In this document: positions 1-7,916 of the stretch, in pieces
How the letters are laid out: each line of letters begins with the position of its first letter
Numbering within the stretch: position 1 is the first letter of the stretch
Assembly: GCA_965365465.1 (NCBI GenBank)
Contig: CBDUBU010000081.1
Span: 1-14,485 of the forward strand
DNA from: CBDUBU01 sp965365465
GTDB lineage: Bacteria; Bacteroidota; Rhodothermia; Rhodothermales; DASSAV01
Length of the DNA stretch: 14,485 nucleotides
Reading direction: 5' to 3'
Program-made: the position numbers and the translations under genes
The notes under the pieces: generated by a model
What the model saw: only the letters and a program-made list of their open reading frames with translations
Told to the model about the DNA's origin: nothing
Database searches by the model: none

Positions 1-50
1 CACCAGCTATGCTCACAGTCAATCTCCTGGTGTCTCATTGTCAACACAAC

Positions 51-530
51 CTAGTGCGCCTCAATCACGACGACGCCTGCCTGTTCGTCGCCCCAGCGGC
101 GTCCGTCTTTAGCGGTCAGAACACGGTATGCCTCGTAAAGTGTAAGGGCGGCGCCTGCAGTGGACAGCATTATCCCCATGGCGCCATGCCACAGCCCCAT
201 CTGGGAAAGCCCACCCAGCGCAAACATCCAGTTGCGGCGTATGGAGGTTTCGATATCCATGCTCTGTCCGTCGAGGCGCAACAGGTGGAGGTTCAGAAGT
301 TGTTTTCCGAGCGACCGATAGTGCATAAAGTCAAATTCCAGGCCGTCACGCAGGAGCCAGTATCCTGCCGACACAGCAGCCCCCAGCGAAGAAGTTGTCA
401 GCAAGCCAACGACCGCGCCTGCCGCGCCGGCTATGGCTGCGTCGAGAATAAAGGCCAGAAACCTTCGGGTCAGATTGCCTTTGACGGCCGTTGCCGTTTC
501 AGTCTCTGCGAACACATGCCCGTTTTCCAT
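51..530 (-). CDS. RDD family membrane protein
   Basis: A 159-residue integral membrane protein of the RDD family, whose general function is poorly defined (some members are linked to transport or stress). The sequence shows the N-terminal family signature as RRFLAFILD (about residues 22-30), with the Arg and Asp at the usual spacing inside the first membrane helix. A GKQLLNLHLLRLDG stretch (about 75-88) matches the usual GKRLLGLRVV.. region. The C-terminal GDEQAGVVVIEA corresponds to the usual GDRLAGTVVV ending. Hydrophobic segments lie at about 26-45, 47-61 and 101-135. The first ATG follows no Shine-Dalgarno sequence, as for most genes here. It lies 151 bases downstream of the thymidine kinase stop on the same strand, so it may have its own promoter. 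Family call is fairly secure; substrate and role unknown. Confidence 0.8.
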   Translation of the reverse strand: MENGHVFAETETATAVKGNLTRRFLAFILDAAIAGAAGAVVGLLTTSSLGAAVSAGYWLLRDGLEFDFMHYRSLGKQLLNLHLLRLDGQSMDIETSIRRNWMFALGGLSQMGLWHGAMGIMLSTAGAALTLYEAYRVLTAKDGRRWGDEQAGVVVIEAH

Positions 531-625
531 CGATATAGCGGGTTTTGAAATAGAAGAGCGTGTTAATGACCCGGATTACGACAAATGTGCCCGAAAGGTG
601 CAACCGGCGACGGAATTACGCGCGG

Positions 626-651
626 AAAAACAGGGCTTTTGCGAAAGGCGC
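626..651 (-). terminator. Possible intrinsic terminator after thymidine kinase
   Basis: Read on the minus strand about 30 bases past the thymidine kinase stop, an imperfect hairpin GCCTTT-CGC-AAAAGC (one mismatch) is followed a few bases later by a run of five T. The stem is weak and the T-run is not directly adjacent, so this is tentative. Confidence 0.25.
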
Positions 652-681
652 CATTGCCGGGACTATCCGGCTGAAAAGCAA

Positions 682-1320
682 TTACAGGGGAGAGGGAGGC
701 TGCGTAAGGAGTCGCGCTGTGGGTATGTCCTTTTCATGCAGTCGTTGTGTGGAAAGGCCGGGGTCAAAACACTGACGACAGCGCGGCTCGTACACATCCT
801 GGGCGCCCAGGAGCACCCGTTTTTCGCCTGCAACCAGGCGCTGGGAGTAGTTTGCAGGGGCTCCGCACACGACGCAGACGGCGTGAAGCTTGGTCACGTA
901 TTCCGCCACCGCCATAAGCTGGGGCACCGGCTCAAAAGGCCGGCCCAGATAATCTTGATCCAGCCCGGCAATGATGACCCGCTTTCCCTTCCGCGCAAGC
1001 TCCTGGCATACATCGACCAGGTCAAGATCAAAGAATTGGGCTTCGTCTACGCCGATGACATCCGCGTTGCCCGCCATCAGGAAGATCTGTGACGCCGCAT
1101 GAACAGGCGTGGAGGGGATAGCGGTGGCATCGTGGGAGACAACGGAGGTTTCGTCAAATCGCGTGTCGATCGCAGGTTTGAAAATCTCCACCCGTTGCTT
1201 TGCAATCCGGGCGCGTTTCATGCGACGGATAAGCTCCTCCGTCTTGCCGCTGAACATGGAGCCGCAGATGACTTCAATCCAACCCGTTTTGCTGTTCCTA
1301 TCGCGTATATGCGGTTCCAT
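682..1320 (-). CDS. tdk: Thymidine kinase (type II)
   Basis: Phosphorylates thymidine to dTMP with ATP in the cytoplasmic pyrimidine salvage pathway. Numbered from the chosen ATG (212 residues): P-loop GSMFSGKT at 20-27, catalytic DEAQFF with Glu93, and the zinc or lasso region with Cys pairs C149-x2-C152 and C181-x2-C184, including VYEPRC. Length fits the family (about 190-215). The open frame continues 22 codons upstream to 1386, but that extension (rich in Arg, Cys and His) has no family resemblance. The ATG at 1320 places the P-loop about 20 residues from the start, as usual. It lies 95 bases downstream of BatE on the same strand, with a candidate promoter of its own in the gap. Identification is strong. 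Confidence 0.95.
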   Translation of the reverse strand: MEPHIRDRNSKTGWIEVICGSMFSGKTEELIRRMKRARIAKQRVEIFKPAIDTRFDETSVVSHDATAIPSTPVHAASQIFLMAGNADVIGVDEAQFFDLDLVDVCQELARKGKRVIIAGLDQDYLGRPFEPVPQLMAVAEYVTKLHAVCVVCGAPANYSQRLVAGEKRVLLGAQDVYEPRCRQCFDPGLSTQRLHEKDIPTARLLTQPPSPL

Positions 1321-1355
1321 GCGGGAAAACCTGAGACAGAGTGCGTGCGAACGGC

Positions 1356-1386
1356 TAAACCTACAACGGTGCTCGGTGTTGTGCAA
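1356..1386 (-). promoter_or_regulatory. Candidate promoter of tdk
   Basis: On the minus strand TTG (1386-1384) is followed after 20 bases by TAGGTTTA (1363-1356), one base from the Bacteroidota TTG-N19-21-TAnnTTTG consensus. It would start transcription near 1350, about 30 bases before the tdk ATG, so tdk need not depend on bat transcription. Short degenerate motifs like this occur by chance. Confidence 0.33.
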
Positions 1387-1415
1387 GTACGAACAGGCGC
1401 GTCTGGAAGGCAGCG

Positions 1416-2204
1416 CTACACCTCTGCTGTAGCCTGTTGCTCCATCCAGCCGGTGAGGCCATTGGGCAGCCTGACTTCAATCCATTGACCGTGTTTATCA
1501 AGGACCTGCAACGCAAGCCCTTCGTGTATTTCCGTCGTAACCAGCGCGTCGGCGTCCGGCTCTTCCCGCACCGCAGCTTGATCTGCAATGACAACGACCG
1601 TCCGGTTTTGGGATGCTTCATAGGAGACAGCGAACCCTCCGGCAATCAGGACGACGGCGCCGAAGATCGACGCAGCGAGGGCGCGGCGCTGCCAGGGGCT
1701 CTGCGATCCATGACGGATACGGTAAATGAAGATGCCTGCTGCAATCACGTAAAAAAGCATTCCGCCGAGGAAAAGAACCCAGGGACTTGCTCTGTCGCTA
1801 AACTTGCGCCAGTTCTCGATCCACAATGGAACAGGGAGGCGGGAGATTTGATTGCCGGTGCGGGATTGTACGATTTCGAGATTGTGGAGCAGCGCCCTGT
1901 CGTTCGGTATGAGGCGTCTGGCTTTTTCGTAATACCGTACAGCCTGGCCTGTTTCGTCAAGACGGTAGTAGGCGTTGCCCATGTTATAGAACAAGGCGCC
2001 GCTGGTGTAGCCTGTTTTTCTGGCTTTTTCGTAAGCATCCAGCGCGGATCGGTAGTCGCCCTGTCTGTAGAATTGATTCCCTTCATCGAATGCCTGGATG
2101 GTCTCCGGCGTCTGGGCGCTCACGGAAGAAGCGGCGACCCCGGTCGAGAGCAGACAGAGTGGCAGGAGCCATCTACGGAGAAGGTTTGCAAAAAGGGTGC
2201 TCAT
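1416..2204 (-). CDS. batE: BatE: TPR and SH3-like membrane protein
   Basis: Last protein of the Bat set, probably anchored in the inner membrane with domains facing the periplasm. Numbered from the ATG at 2204 (262 residues): signal or anchor helix at about 10-30 ending near VSAQ; two TPR units at 36-103 (EGNQFYRQGDYRSALDAYE, and FYNMGNAYYRLDETGQAVRYYEKA); two membrane helices at about 140-161 and 174-194; and a C-terminal SH3-like domain at about 201-258 ending NGLTGWM. TPR, two helices and SH3 is the usual BatE architecture. A GTG at 2216, 4 bases after an AGAGGA Shine-Dalgarno-like sequence, is an alternative start that adds four residues. The gap to the BatD stop is 24 bases (12 with the GTG), so it is surely co-transcribed. 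Biochemical function of BatE is not established; the order and domains make the name secure. Confidence 0.88.
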   Translation of the reverse strand: MSTLFANLLRRWLLPLCLLSTGVAASSVSAQTPETIQAFDEGNQFYRQGDYRSALDAYEKARKTGYTSGALFYNMGNAYYRLDETGQAVRYYEKARRLIPNDRALLHNLEIVQSRTGNQISRLPVPLWIENWRKFSDRASPWVLFLGGMLFYVIAAGIFIYRIRHGSQSPWQRRALAASIFGAVVLIAGGFAVSYEASQNRTVVVIADQAAVREEPDADALVTTEIHEGLALQVLDKHGQWIEVRLPNGLTGWMEQQATAEV

Positions 2205-2228
2205 TGGTAAACCCACAGGATCCTCTTG

Positions 2229-4130
2229 CTAAACAGTTGCCGGCGCCGATGTCTGCCTATCAAGCTGTCGGTCCAGAAGGACAATCAGGGTACTTGCCTG
2301 ATCGAGGGCGCTGTTCATCTCGGCTTGATCCGGAAGGCGCGGAGAGAAGCGGCCTTGATCACATGCTTCCAGCAAGCTCTGTAAATCGTTTCGAGCGTCA
2401 TTTGCAACGCCGACGGATATCAATTGCTGTTGCAGTTGTGGGCGAGTAAGCCCGGTTTCTGCAATGTTCAAGCGATTGCCGATGAATCCCAACAGCGCTC
2501 GCTCGACTTCCTCATAAAACCGGCGGGGGCTGTTTTCCTTTAACAGGCTTTCTGCCTGTTTCAAATGCTTTCGCGCTACCGGATGCGCCCTGCGGTTGCG
2601 GGCATATCCGACATCCGTAGCAAGCCGGGCGGCATACCGGTGATAGGCAAGCGCCCCGGCTACAGCAAAGAGAGGGAGCAGAAGCGCCAGATAAGCCCAG
2701 GGAACTGCGTAGAGCGGAGGGCGCTTCAGGTTTACCCAGGCGCCGTCGGCTGGAATGACATCAGCGATGTCGTCCACCGGGAGACCGGAGGTGGTGCTGC
2801 TGGTCGCCGGGGTAGTAAGGACCGTCCCTGTGACCCTGATCGTGGCAGACTCTCCGCGCAGCGAGACGTACCGTTGCGCCTCCGGGTCGAAATAGGTGAA
2901 GGCAGCCGCCGGAAGTTCAAACGTTCCGTTGGAGCGCGGAACGAGCAAATACGTAAAAGTTTTGGAGCCTATGACCTGCCGACCGGAGCGATCAATCACG
3001 GTTTCGACTTGCGGGTCGTATTTTTCAAACACACCTGGCGCCTCGAAAGGCGGCGGTTCCAGCGTGGCAATATTGCCGGAGCCAGTGATGTGAACCTTTA
3101 GTTCTACAGGCTCCCCTACTTCGACCTCAGTCTCCAGCGTCTGCGCGTCCATGCGGAAAGCGCCGACAGCGCCCTTAAAACTTGGAGGGGCATCATCCGG
3201 CATGGGTAGAACCTGAAGGGTCACAGCCGGTGAGGAGAGTTCAACCGGCGTAGCGCGACGCTGCATGGAGAAGAGTTGTTCAAAAGGATCCGAGGATCGC
3301 ACGGGAACGACGGCTTCCGTTTCTATGCGCAGCGGGTCTATTTGCAACGAGCCGGAGCGCGTTGCAAACGCCGCAATGCGCTTCAGGACGATCGTGTTAT
3401 ATCGCAGCCCGTTCACAACCTCAACGCGCGGTATCGGGCGCGGATCAACGTCAAGGTCTTCGCGCCAGAATCCTTCGGCATCCCAGGAATCTGCCAGGCG
3501 GCTCTGGCGCAGATGAATCCCTTCCCGAAAAAATAGCTGGTATTCAACGGTGATCTGTTCGTTCTGGTAAGCTGTTCGTTTGCTGGGGATGGCCCGAATG
3601 AACATGTCTCTGGAATCCGGCTCCGGCGAGGGGGCTTCGGCCTGTCCACTCTGGGGAGGAGGGGGAAAGAGGCCGGGGGAAGGTCTTCCTCGCTGCCGCG
3701 CTGTCTGTGACCCAGGCATTACCGTCAGGCGGATAGCTTCGGTAGATAAAACAGCGCCGTTAACCTCAATCCGGGCAGCGCCAATCTGCGCCGACCCCTG
3801 CCTCGTAGGCCGGTAAGTCCAGCGGAACACGACGCTCTGCTGAATGCGGCCATTGATGATGGAAACGTTGCTCTGTGTGCCCGGCACGGATTGCAGCAAG
3901 ACGAGGTTTTCTGTAGCAGGCGGGCTGGGCGTTTTGACATCAGAGAAAGAAGCGCCCTGGATCTCAAGGGAATATATGATACGGTCCTCGGTTCCTACCG
4001 TCGTGGCATTCACCGAGGCTTGAACAGATATGTTCTGTGCCGCCGCGTAGTCCCACAAGCACATAATGCCGATGAGTATGACTGCGGCTCGTCTCAACCA
4101 GTTTCGTCTCTGCACCTGCATTCGCACCAT
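2229..4130 (-). CDS. batD: BatD: oxygen-tolerance membrane protein
   Basis: Large envelope protein of the Bat system. From the ATG at 4130 (633 residues) it has a Sec signal peptide with basic start (QVQRRNWLRR), hydrophobic core and AAAQ cleavage region near residue 32. A long beta-rich, Ig-like periplasmic region follows (about 33-465), interrupted by a Pro-rich linker near 150-175. A single membrane helix lies at about 475-495. The C-terminal helical domain, predicted cytosolic, holds RRFYEEVERALLGFIGNR and LLEACDQGRFSP. Start choice is uncertain: an in-frame ATG at 4196 lies one base after the BatC stop, ATG 4121 is also in frame, and a TTG at 4214 would overlap BatC. I chose 4130 because it gives a normal signal peptide length. 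It sits between BatC and BatE as in other Bacteroidota. Family identity is strong; molecular role is unknown. Confidence 0.9.
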   Translation of the reverse strand: MVRMQVQRRNWLRRAAVILIGIMCLWDYAAAQNISVQASVNATTVGTEDRIIYSLEIQGASFSDVKTPSPPATENLVLLQSVPGTQSNVSIINGRIQQSVVFRWTYRPTRQGSAQIGAARIEVNGAVLSTEAIRLTVMPGSQTARQRGRPSPGLFPPPPQSGQAEAPSPEPDSRDMFIRAIPSKRTAYQNEQITVEYQLFFREGIHLRQSRLADSWDAEGFWREDLDVDPRPIPRVEVVNGLRYNTIVLKRIAAFATRSGSLQIDPLRIETEAVVPVRSSDPFEQLFSMQRRATPVELSSPAVTLQVLPMPDDAPPSFKGAVGAFRMDAQTLETEVEVGEPVELKVHITGSGNIATLEPPPFEAPGVFEKYDPQVETVIDRSGRQVIGSKTFTYLLVPRSNGTFELPAAAFTYFDPEAQRYVSLRGESATIRVTGTVLTTPATSSTTSGLPVDDIADVIPADGAWVNLKRPPLYAVPWAYLALLLPLFAVAGALAYHRYAARLATDVGYARNRRAHPVARKHLKQAESLLKENSPRRFYEEVERALLGFIGNRLNIAETGLTRPQLQQQLISVGVANDARNDLQSLLEACDQGRFSPRLPDQAEMNSALDQASTLIVLLDRQLDRQTSAPATV

Positions 4131-4197
4131 TTCAGCGTCTGCGCAACAACGCGGTTGTGTTCGGGTTTGGCCTGCTTGCCTCACAGGTAAAAGCATC

Positions 4198-4986
4198 TTA
4201 CCAGTCTTTTTCAACCCTTCTCGGTCGAGACTTCAGTTTCTGAACTTCCCGGAGTAGTTGTTCCTCTTCGTTTTCAAGAGCCTGCAGAATACGTTCCGCC
4301 TGTTTCCGGCTGAGCTGGTCGGAGTCAGAGGGTGAAGGATTTTCACCTGATTGCTCCTGCTCGTCGCCCTGGTCCGGCTGCGACTCCTGGCTCTCCTGCT
4401 GATTTTCCTGCGGGTCGCCGTTCTGGTTTTGCTGATTGTCTTCAGAGCGCTCGGAATTGTCCTGGTTGCGGCCGTTCTGGTTTTGCTGCTGGTCCTGCTG
4501 GTCTTGTTCGGAGTCCTTTCTGCCGCCTTGCTGCTGTTGCTGTTGTTTCTGCTGCTCGATGCGGCGCTTCACATACTCGTAATTGTAACGGGCATCCTCA
4601 TTCCGGGGATCGGCCAGAAGCGCCTGTCTATAGAAATCCAGGGCATCCTCCATGTGGTTGGAGGCATAGGCATTGTTTCCGGCATTGTATGCTGTGCGTG
4701 CGAGATCAGCCTCCGAGCCAGCCTCTGCAAGAGCTTGTCCGAACGCCTGCTGCGCCTCCTCGAAGTTTTGCTGCTTGTTGAGCGCCATCCCCAGGTTATT
4801 ATGCAGGCCATAGCGAACCTGTGCGGACCCTTTGCCCTCGGAAGCCTCAAGTCCTGTGCGATAGGCTGCTGCTGCTTCTTCGGGTTTATCCTGCTTGTAG
4901 AGTTGGTTGCCTCGACGCCCATCTTTTGGGCCATCTCCGGAAGCCGTCAGCACCAGCAGGGTCGCAAGAGTAATGCGGTAAAACAT
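4198..4986 (-). CDS. batC: BatC: TPR protein with Q/N-rich tail
   Basis: A 262-residue TPR protein of the Bat set, likely exported or membrane-attached through a short hydrophobic N-terminus (residues 3-15). TPR-like helices span about 23-135 (GNQLYKQDKPEEAAAAYRTG, AYNAGNNAYASNHMEDALDF, then LLADPRNEDARYNYEYVKRR, a Pro-Asn turn common in BatC). Residues about 144-220 are extremely rich in Gln, Asn, Asp, Glu and Ser, with a run QQKQQQQQQ. A charged C-terminal helix (LSRKQAERILQALENEEEQL) and an ending in EKDW follow. It lies 54 bases after BatB and ends one base before a possible BatD start. TPRs suggest a scaffold for BatA, BatB or BatD; that is inference from family and context. No Shine-Dalgarno is visible before the ATG. 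Confidence 0.88.
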   Translation of the reverse strand: MFYRITLATLLVLTASGDGPKDGRRGNQLYKQDKPEEAAAAYRTGLEASEGKGSAQVRYGLHNNLGMALNKQQNFEEAQQAFGQALAEAGSEADLARTAYNAGNNAYASNHMEDALDFYRQALLADPRNEDARYNYEYVKRRIEQQKQQQQQQGGRKDSEQDQQDQQQNQNGRNQDNSERSEDNQQNQNGDPQENQQESQESQPDQGDEQEQSGENPSPSDSDQLSRKQAERILQALENEEEQLLREVQKLKSRPRRVEKDW

Positions 4987-5040
4987 TTCGTATCGGGTAA
5001 GGCCGTATTTACAGAGGGCTGCAAACGCGGCGTCAGGTTA

Positions 5041-6105
5041 TTAGCTGAGTATGGAAGCGCCGGAGGTTTTTCTGCGGTCGCTGAAGAGCATTTCGGCAGT
5101 CAGGAGCAGGATTGCGAGCGCGAGCGGCCATTGAAACTGCTCTTCGTATTCCTCAAATTCTTCGGATCCATACTCACTTCTTTCCAACCGGCTAAGGGCT
5201 GCCGTTAGTTCCGACAGCGAACTGGAGGTACGCGCCACGCGGAAATAAGCCCCACCTTCAGCCAGTGTTTTGAGCGCATCTTCTTCGAGGCGTGTGGCAA
5301 CGATGCGTCCGCTATTGTCCTTCTTGTAGCCGGTCTGCCTACCGTTTTCATATACAGGAATGGGAACTCCGTCCGTTTCTCCAATGCCAGCAGCAAACAG
5401 CATTACGTTTGCAGAACGGGCTTCTCTGAGGATACTTTCCACATCAGCGACATGATTCTCTCCATCAGAGACAAAGAGGATGGCGCGTGTGCGGGAGGCT
5501 GGGGCGGATTTTTCTTCTTCCGATACCTCCATGGCCTGCAAGGCCATCCGCAGCGCTTCGCTGAAATCGGTCCCCGGCGTAGGGATGAGGGAGGGTTCCG
5601 CCACATCGAGAAAGAGGCGGACTGCGCCATAGTCGGTTGTCAAGGGGCATTGAATAAAGGCATCGCCCGCGAAAATGACCAGGGCCACGCGGTCTCCGCT
5701 GAGTTGATCCAGCAGTTTTTTGATTTCGTTTTTTGCCCGGCTCAAACGATTAGGCGCTACATCCTGTGCTTCCATTGAAAGCGATACATCCAGCGCAATC
5801 ACAAGGTCAATGCCCTCGCGTTTGACCTCGCGGAGCCGGGTTCCCATGCGCGGGCCGGCGAGAGCAACGGCCAGAAGGAGCACCCCTGCCGTAATCAGGC
5901 TGGCTTTCCACCTTCGCCGCCGGGCGCTGACTTCTTGTTGTCCTTCTCCGCCTGCGCTGACGGCAGCCGAGAGTTTCGTTACAACAGGAGCCTCTCCAAA
6001 GCTCAACCGCGCCTGACGCCGTTTGTACGCCGCCCAGAGAAACAGCGCAATGACCAGCGGCAGCGCCAGCAAGGCCCACAAATATTCGGGGTGCAACCAG
6101 GCCAT
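5041..6105 (-). CDS. batB: BatB: VWA-domain membrane protein
   Basis: A 354-residue membrane protein with a von Willebrand factor A domain. Membrane helices lie at about 8-26, 69-84 and 326-341; the VWA domain occupies about 98-305. The MIDAS metal site is complete: D106-V-S108-L-S110, Thr179 in PGTDFSEAL, and Asp214 in FVSDGEN. The N-terminal layout (HPEYLWALLALPLVIALF, then a basic loop) is the BatA/BatB aerotolerance-regulator N-terminal module. The acidic stretch EYGSEEFEEYEEQFQW before the last helix is typical of BatB. It lies between BatA (64-base gap) and BatC (54-base gap). It is a second VWA protein next to BatA, and the pair is thought to form a membrane complex. Whether it binds substrate or partners through the MIDAS is unknown. 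Confidence 0.92.
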   Translation of the reverse strand: MAWLHPEYLWALLALPLVIALFLWAAYKRRQARLSFGEAPVVTKLSAAVSAGGEGQQEVSARRRRWKASLITAGVLLLAVALAGPRMGTRLREVKREGIDLVIALDVSLSMEAQDVAPNRLSRAKNEIKKLLDQLSGDRVALVIFAGDAFIQCPLTTDYGAVRLFLDVAEPSLIPTPGTDFSEALRMALQAMEVSEEEKSAPASRTRAILFVSDGENHVADVESILREARSANVMLFAAGIGETDGVPIPVYENGRQTGYKKDNSGRIVATRLEEDALKTLAEGGAYFRVARTSSSLSELTAALSRLERSEYGSEEFEEYEEQFQWPLALAILLLTAEMLFSDRRKTSGASILS

Positions 6106-6169
6106 GTTATTCTGTAAGGAAGCGTAGCAGATTTCTACAAGATTGAATGTTCAGGCGGCAGTCAGCATC

Positions 6170-7153
6170 TCAGGGGAATATCCGGAGCCGGGTGTTGGTT
6201 AACAGGATTTCAAGGAAAAGCAAGAGGAAAGCAGGCCATAGAAAACGCGCGTAGATTTCCTCATAGTCTGTATAGGTGCGTTCTTCTATGCGTGTTTTCT
6301 CCAGGTTGCCTATTTCCTCATAGATATCTTGAAGCGCCTGTTTGTTGGTGGCGCGGAAATATTTCCCACCTGTTTTATCGGCAACCGAACGGAGCATTTT
6401 TTCGTCTATTTCTACAGGCACCATCTGAACCTGGCGTCCGGCAAAGGGGTGATCGACCACGAACGGGGCTTCTCCGTAGGCTCCGACGCCGACTGCATAA
6501 ACACGCACCCTCAGTGTTGCGGCGACCTCTGCCGCCGTAACCGGATCAACCTCACCCCGGTTGTTCTGTCCATCCGTCAGCAGGATCACCACCTTGCTTT
6601 TTGCCTCGGTATCCTTGAGCCGGTTTACAGCCGTTGCCAATGCGGTGCCGATAGCCGTGCCGTCCTCAATGACCCCTACCTCGACTTCACTGAGCATCCG
6701 CTGGAGAAAAGAATAGTCCAGCGTCAAAGGCGCCTGCGTATACGCTTTGGAGGCAAAAACGATCAGCCCAACCCTGTCAGAGAGACGCCCCCGGATAAAC
6801 TCCGCTGCGACATCCCGTGCAGCCTCGAAGCGGTTCGGTCTGAAGTCCTGAGCCCGCATGGAAGTAGATGTATCGAGCACGAGCATGATGTCCACGCCTT
6901 CCGCGAAACGCTCCTGAATGGCGTTGCGGTCCTGAGGACGCGCCAGGGCAAGGATCGCAAGGGCGAGCGCGCCCATCCGGAGCAGCAAGGGCAGCACACG
7001 CAAGTAGGTCCAGATCGATCCGGGGGCGGAGCGGGCAAGGGCTACATTGCTGAAGCGCAGACCTTTCCGTCGGCGGGAGCGCTGCCAGTCCCAGATTCCG
7101 AGCAGGGGAACCAGGGCAAGCAAGACCAGCCATTGCGGTTGTGCAAATTCCAT
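6170..7153 (-). CDS. batA: BatA: VWA-domain membrane protein
   Basis: A 327-residue protein with the BatA layout: N-terminal helices at about 7-22 and 51-71, VWA domain at about 86-285, and a final helix at 304-319. The MIDAS residues are present as D94-T-S96-T-S98, Thr166 in DGTAIGTALA, and Asp194 in LLTDGQNN. The phrases VLDTSTSMRAQDF, APLTLDYSFL and RVYAVGVG are classic for the family. Known Bat loci link BatA to aerotolerance or stress survival, although a role in oxygen tolerance is not universal. It starts 16 bases after the sirtuin stop, so the sirtuin and batA are almost certainly on one transcript. BatA and BatB are related but diverged. The ending is short (TNTRLRIFP). Confidence 0.93.
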   Translation of the reverse strand: MEFAQPQWLVLLALVPLLGIWDWQRSRRRKGLRFSNVALARSAPGSIWTYLRVLPLLLRMGALALAILALARPQDRNAIQERFAEGVDIMLVLDTSTSMRAQDFRPNRFEAARDVAAEFIRGRLSDRVGLIVFASKAYTQAPLTLDYSFLQRMLSEVEVGVIEDGTAIGTALATAVNRLKDTEAKSKVVILLTDGQNNRGEVDPVTAAEVAATLRVRVYAVGVGAYGEAPFVVDHPFAGRQVQMVPVEIDEKMLRSVADKTGGKYFRATNKQALQDIYEEIGNLEKTRIEERTYTDYEEIYARFLWPAFLLLFLEILLTNTRLRIFP

Positions 7154-7169
7154 CAGAAAGTACTCGAAA

Positions 7170-7916
7170 CTAGAGTTTCAGCGTACGCATCTTGCCAATT
7201 AGCGCCGGGAGTATCTCTCCCGACTTACCCAGGAGGATTTCATCCATCTGGCCGGCTATCTGGCTTGGCTGAACATTTATTTCAACTGTATAGCTTCCGT
7301 ATTCTCTGGCAAGCAGTGGGATTTCCGCAGCCGGATATACAATGGCGCTCGTGCCTATACTCAGGAAAACATCTGCCGCTTGCGCCGCCGCGCAAGCGGT
7401 CGCCAATGCATCCATGGGCAGCATTTCTCCGAACCATACCACATCTGGTCGCAGAAGCCCTCCACACGTCATGCAGGAAGCTGGTTCTCCGTTTTTCTCA
7501 GCCTGCAATGCCGCCGGTTCGCCGCAATCGATGCAGTAGCTGCGCGTGATGTTGCCGTGCAATTCAACCACATTTCTGCTGCCCGCCCGGTGGTGGAGGT
7601 TATCCACGTTTTGCGTGACGAGCGTGAAATGCGGCGTCATGGCTTCCAGTTCGGCAAGCGCCCGGTGTCCGGCGTTAGGCTCGGTTTCCGAGGCGAGGCG
7701 TCGACGGTGCGCGTACCACTCCTGAACGAGGACGGGGTTGCGCAGAAAAGCATCCACGTTTGCCAGTTCCTCGGGTTTGAGTCGTTGCCACAGCCCGTCT
7801 GGATCCCGAAAGGTCGGAATGCCGCTTTCGGCGCTGATCCCGGCGCCGGTCAGCACGGCAACCCTCTCCGCGTCAGCCAGTCGTTCCGCGAGGTTTTCGC
7901 TGAATACGTCACGCAT
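7170..7916 (-). CDS. cobB: Class III sirtuin, NAD-dependent protein deacylase
   Basis: A 248-residue Sir2-family enzyme that removes acyl groups from lysine using NAD+. Visible motifs: GAGISAESGIPTFRD at 24-38, TQNVDNLH at 101-108, catalytic His120 in ELHG, zinc Cys128/131/148/151 (CIDC and CMTC), GTS at 188-190 and EIN at 212-214. Tyr68 and Arg71 (WYAHRRR) form the YxxR pair of SIRT5/CobB-type enzymes, which in the family favours succinyl and malonyl lysine besides acetyl. Nothing essential is missing. The start overlaps the end of the upstream BatD-like gene by 8 bases, with GGAAG just ahead of the ATG; batA starts 16 bases downstream. The family is unambiguous. The placement inside a bat operon is the odd part and hints that Bat proteins or their redox context are deacylation-linked (inference). 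Confidence 0.95.
   Translation of the reverse strand: MRDVFSENLAERLADAERVAVLTGAGISAESGIPTFRDPDGLWQRLKPEELANVDAFLRNPVLVQEWYAHRRRLASETEPNAGHRALAELEAMTPHFTLVTQNVDNLHHRAGSRNVVELHGNITRSYCIDCGEPAALQAEKNGEPASCMTCGGLLRPDVVWFGEMLPMDALATACAAAQAADVFLSIGTSAIVYPAAEIPLLAREYGSYTVEINVQPSQIAGQMDEILLGKSGEILPALIGKMRTLKL

Noticed and set aside
1..38. Possible start of another minus-strand gene after the RDD protein (ATG at 38, or GTG at 16 preceded by AGGAG)
   Set aside because: Only about 5 to 12 codons are visible before the window edge, too little to call a gene, although the AGGAG seven bases before the GTG is suggestive.
1437..2210. 257-codon plus-strand frame opposite batE
   Set aside because: BatE has TPR, membrane and SH3-like segments in operon context; the opposite frame has none.
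4131..4214. Upstream extension of BatD from TTG 4214 or ATG 4196
   Set aside because: Would put 22 to 28 residues lacking signal character before a normal signal peptide; kept only as alternatives, ATG 4196 being the more plausible.
4351..5208. 285-codon Leu/Val-rich plus-strand frame that looks like a membrane protein
   Set aside because: Its hydrophobic look comes from reading the Gln/Asn codons of batC on the opposite strand.
6329..7549. 406-codon plus-strand open frame antisense to batA and the sirtuin
   Set aside because: Protein has no recognisable motif and is rich in His, Arg, Cys and Gln, while the opposite strand encodes two clear families. Treated as a shadow frame.
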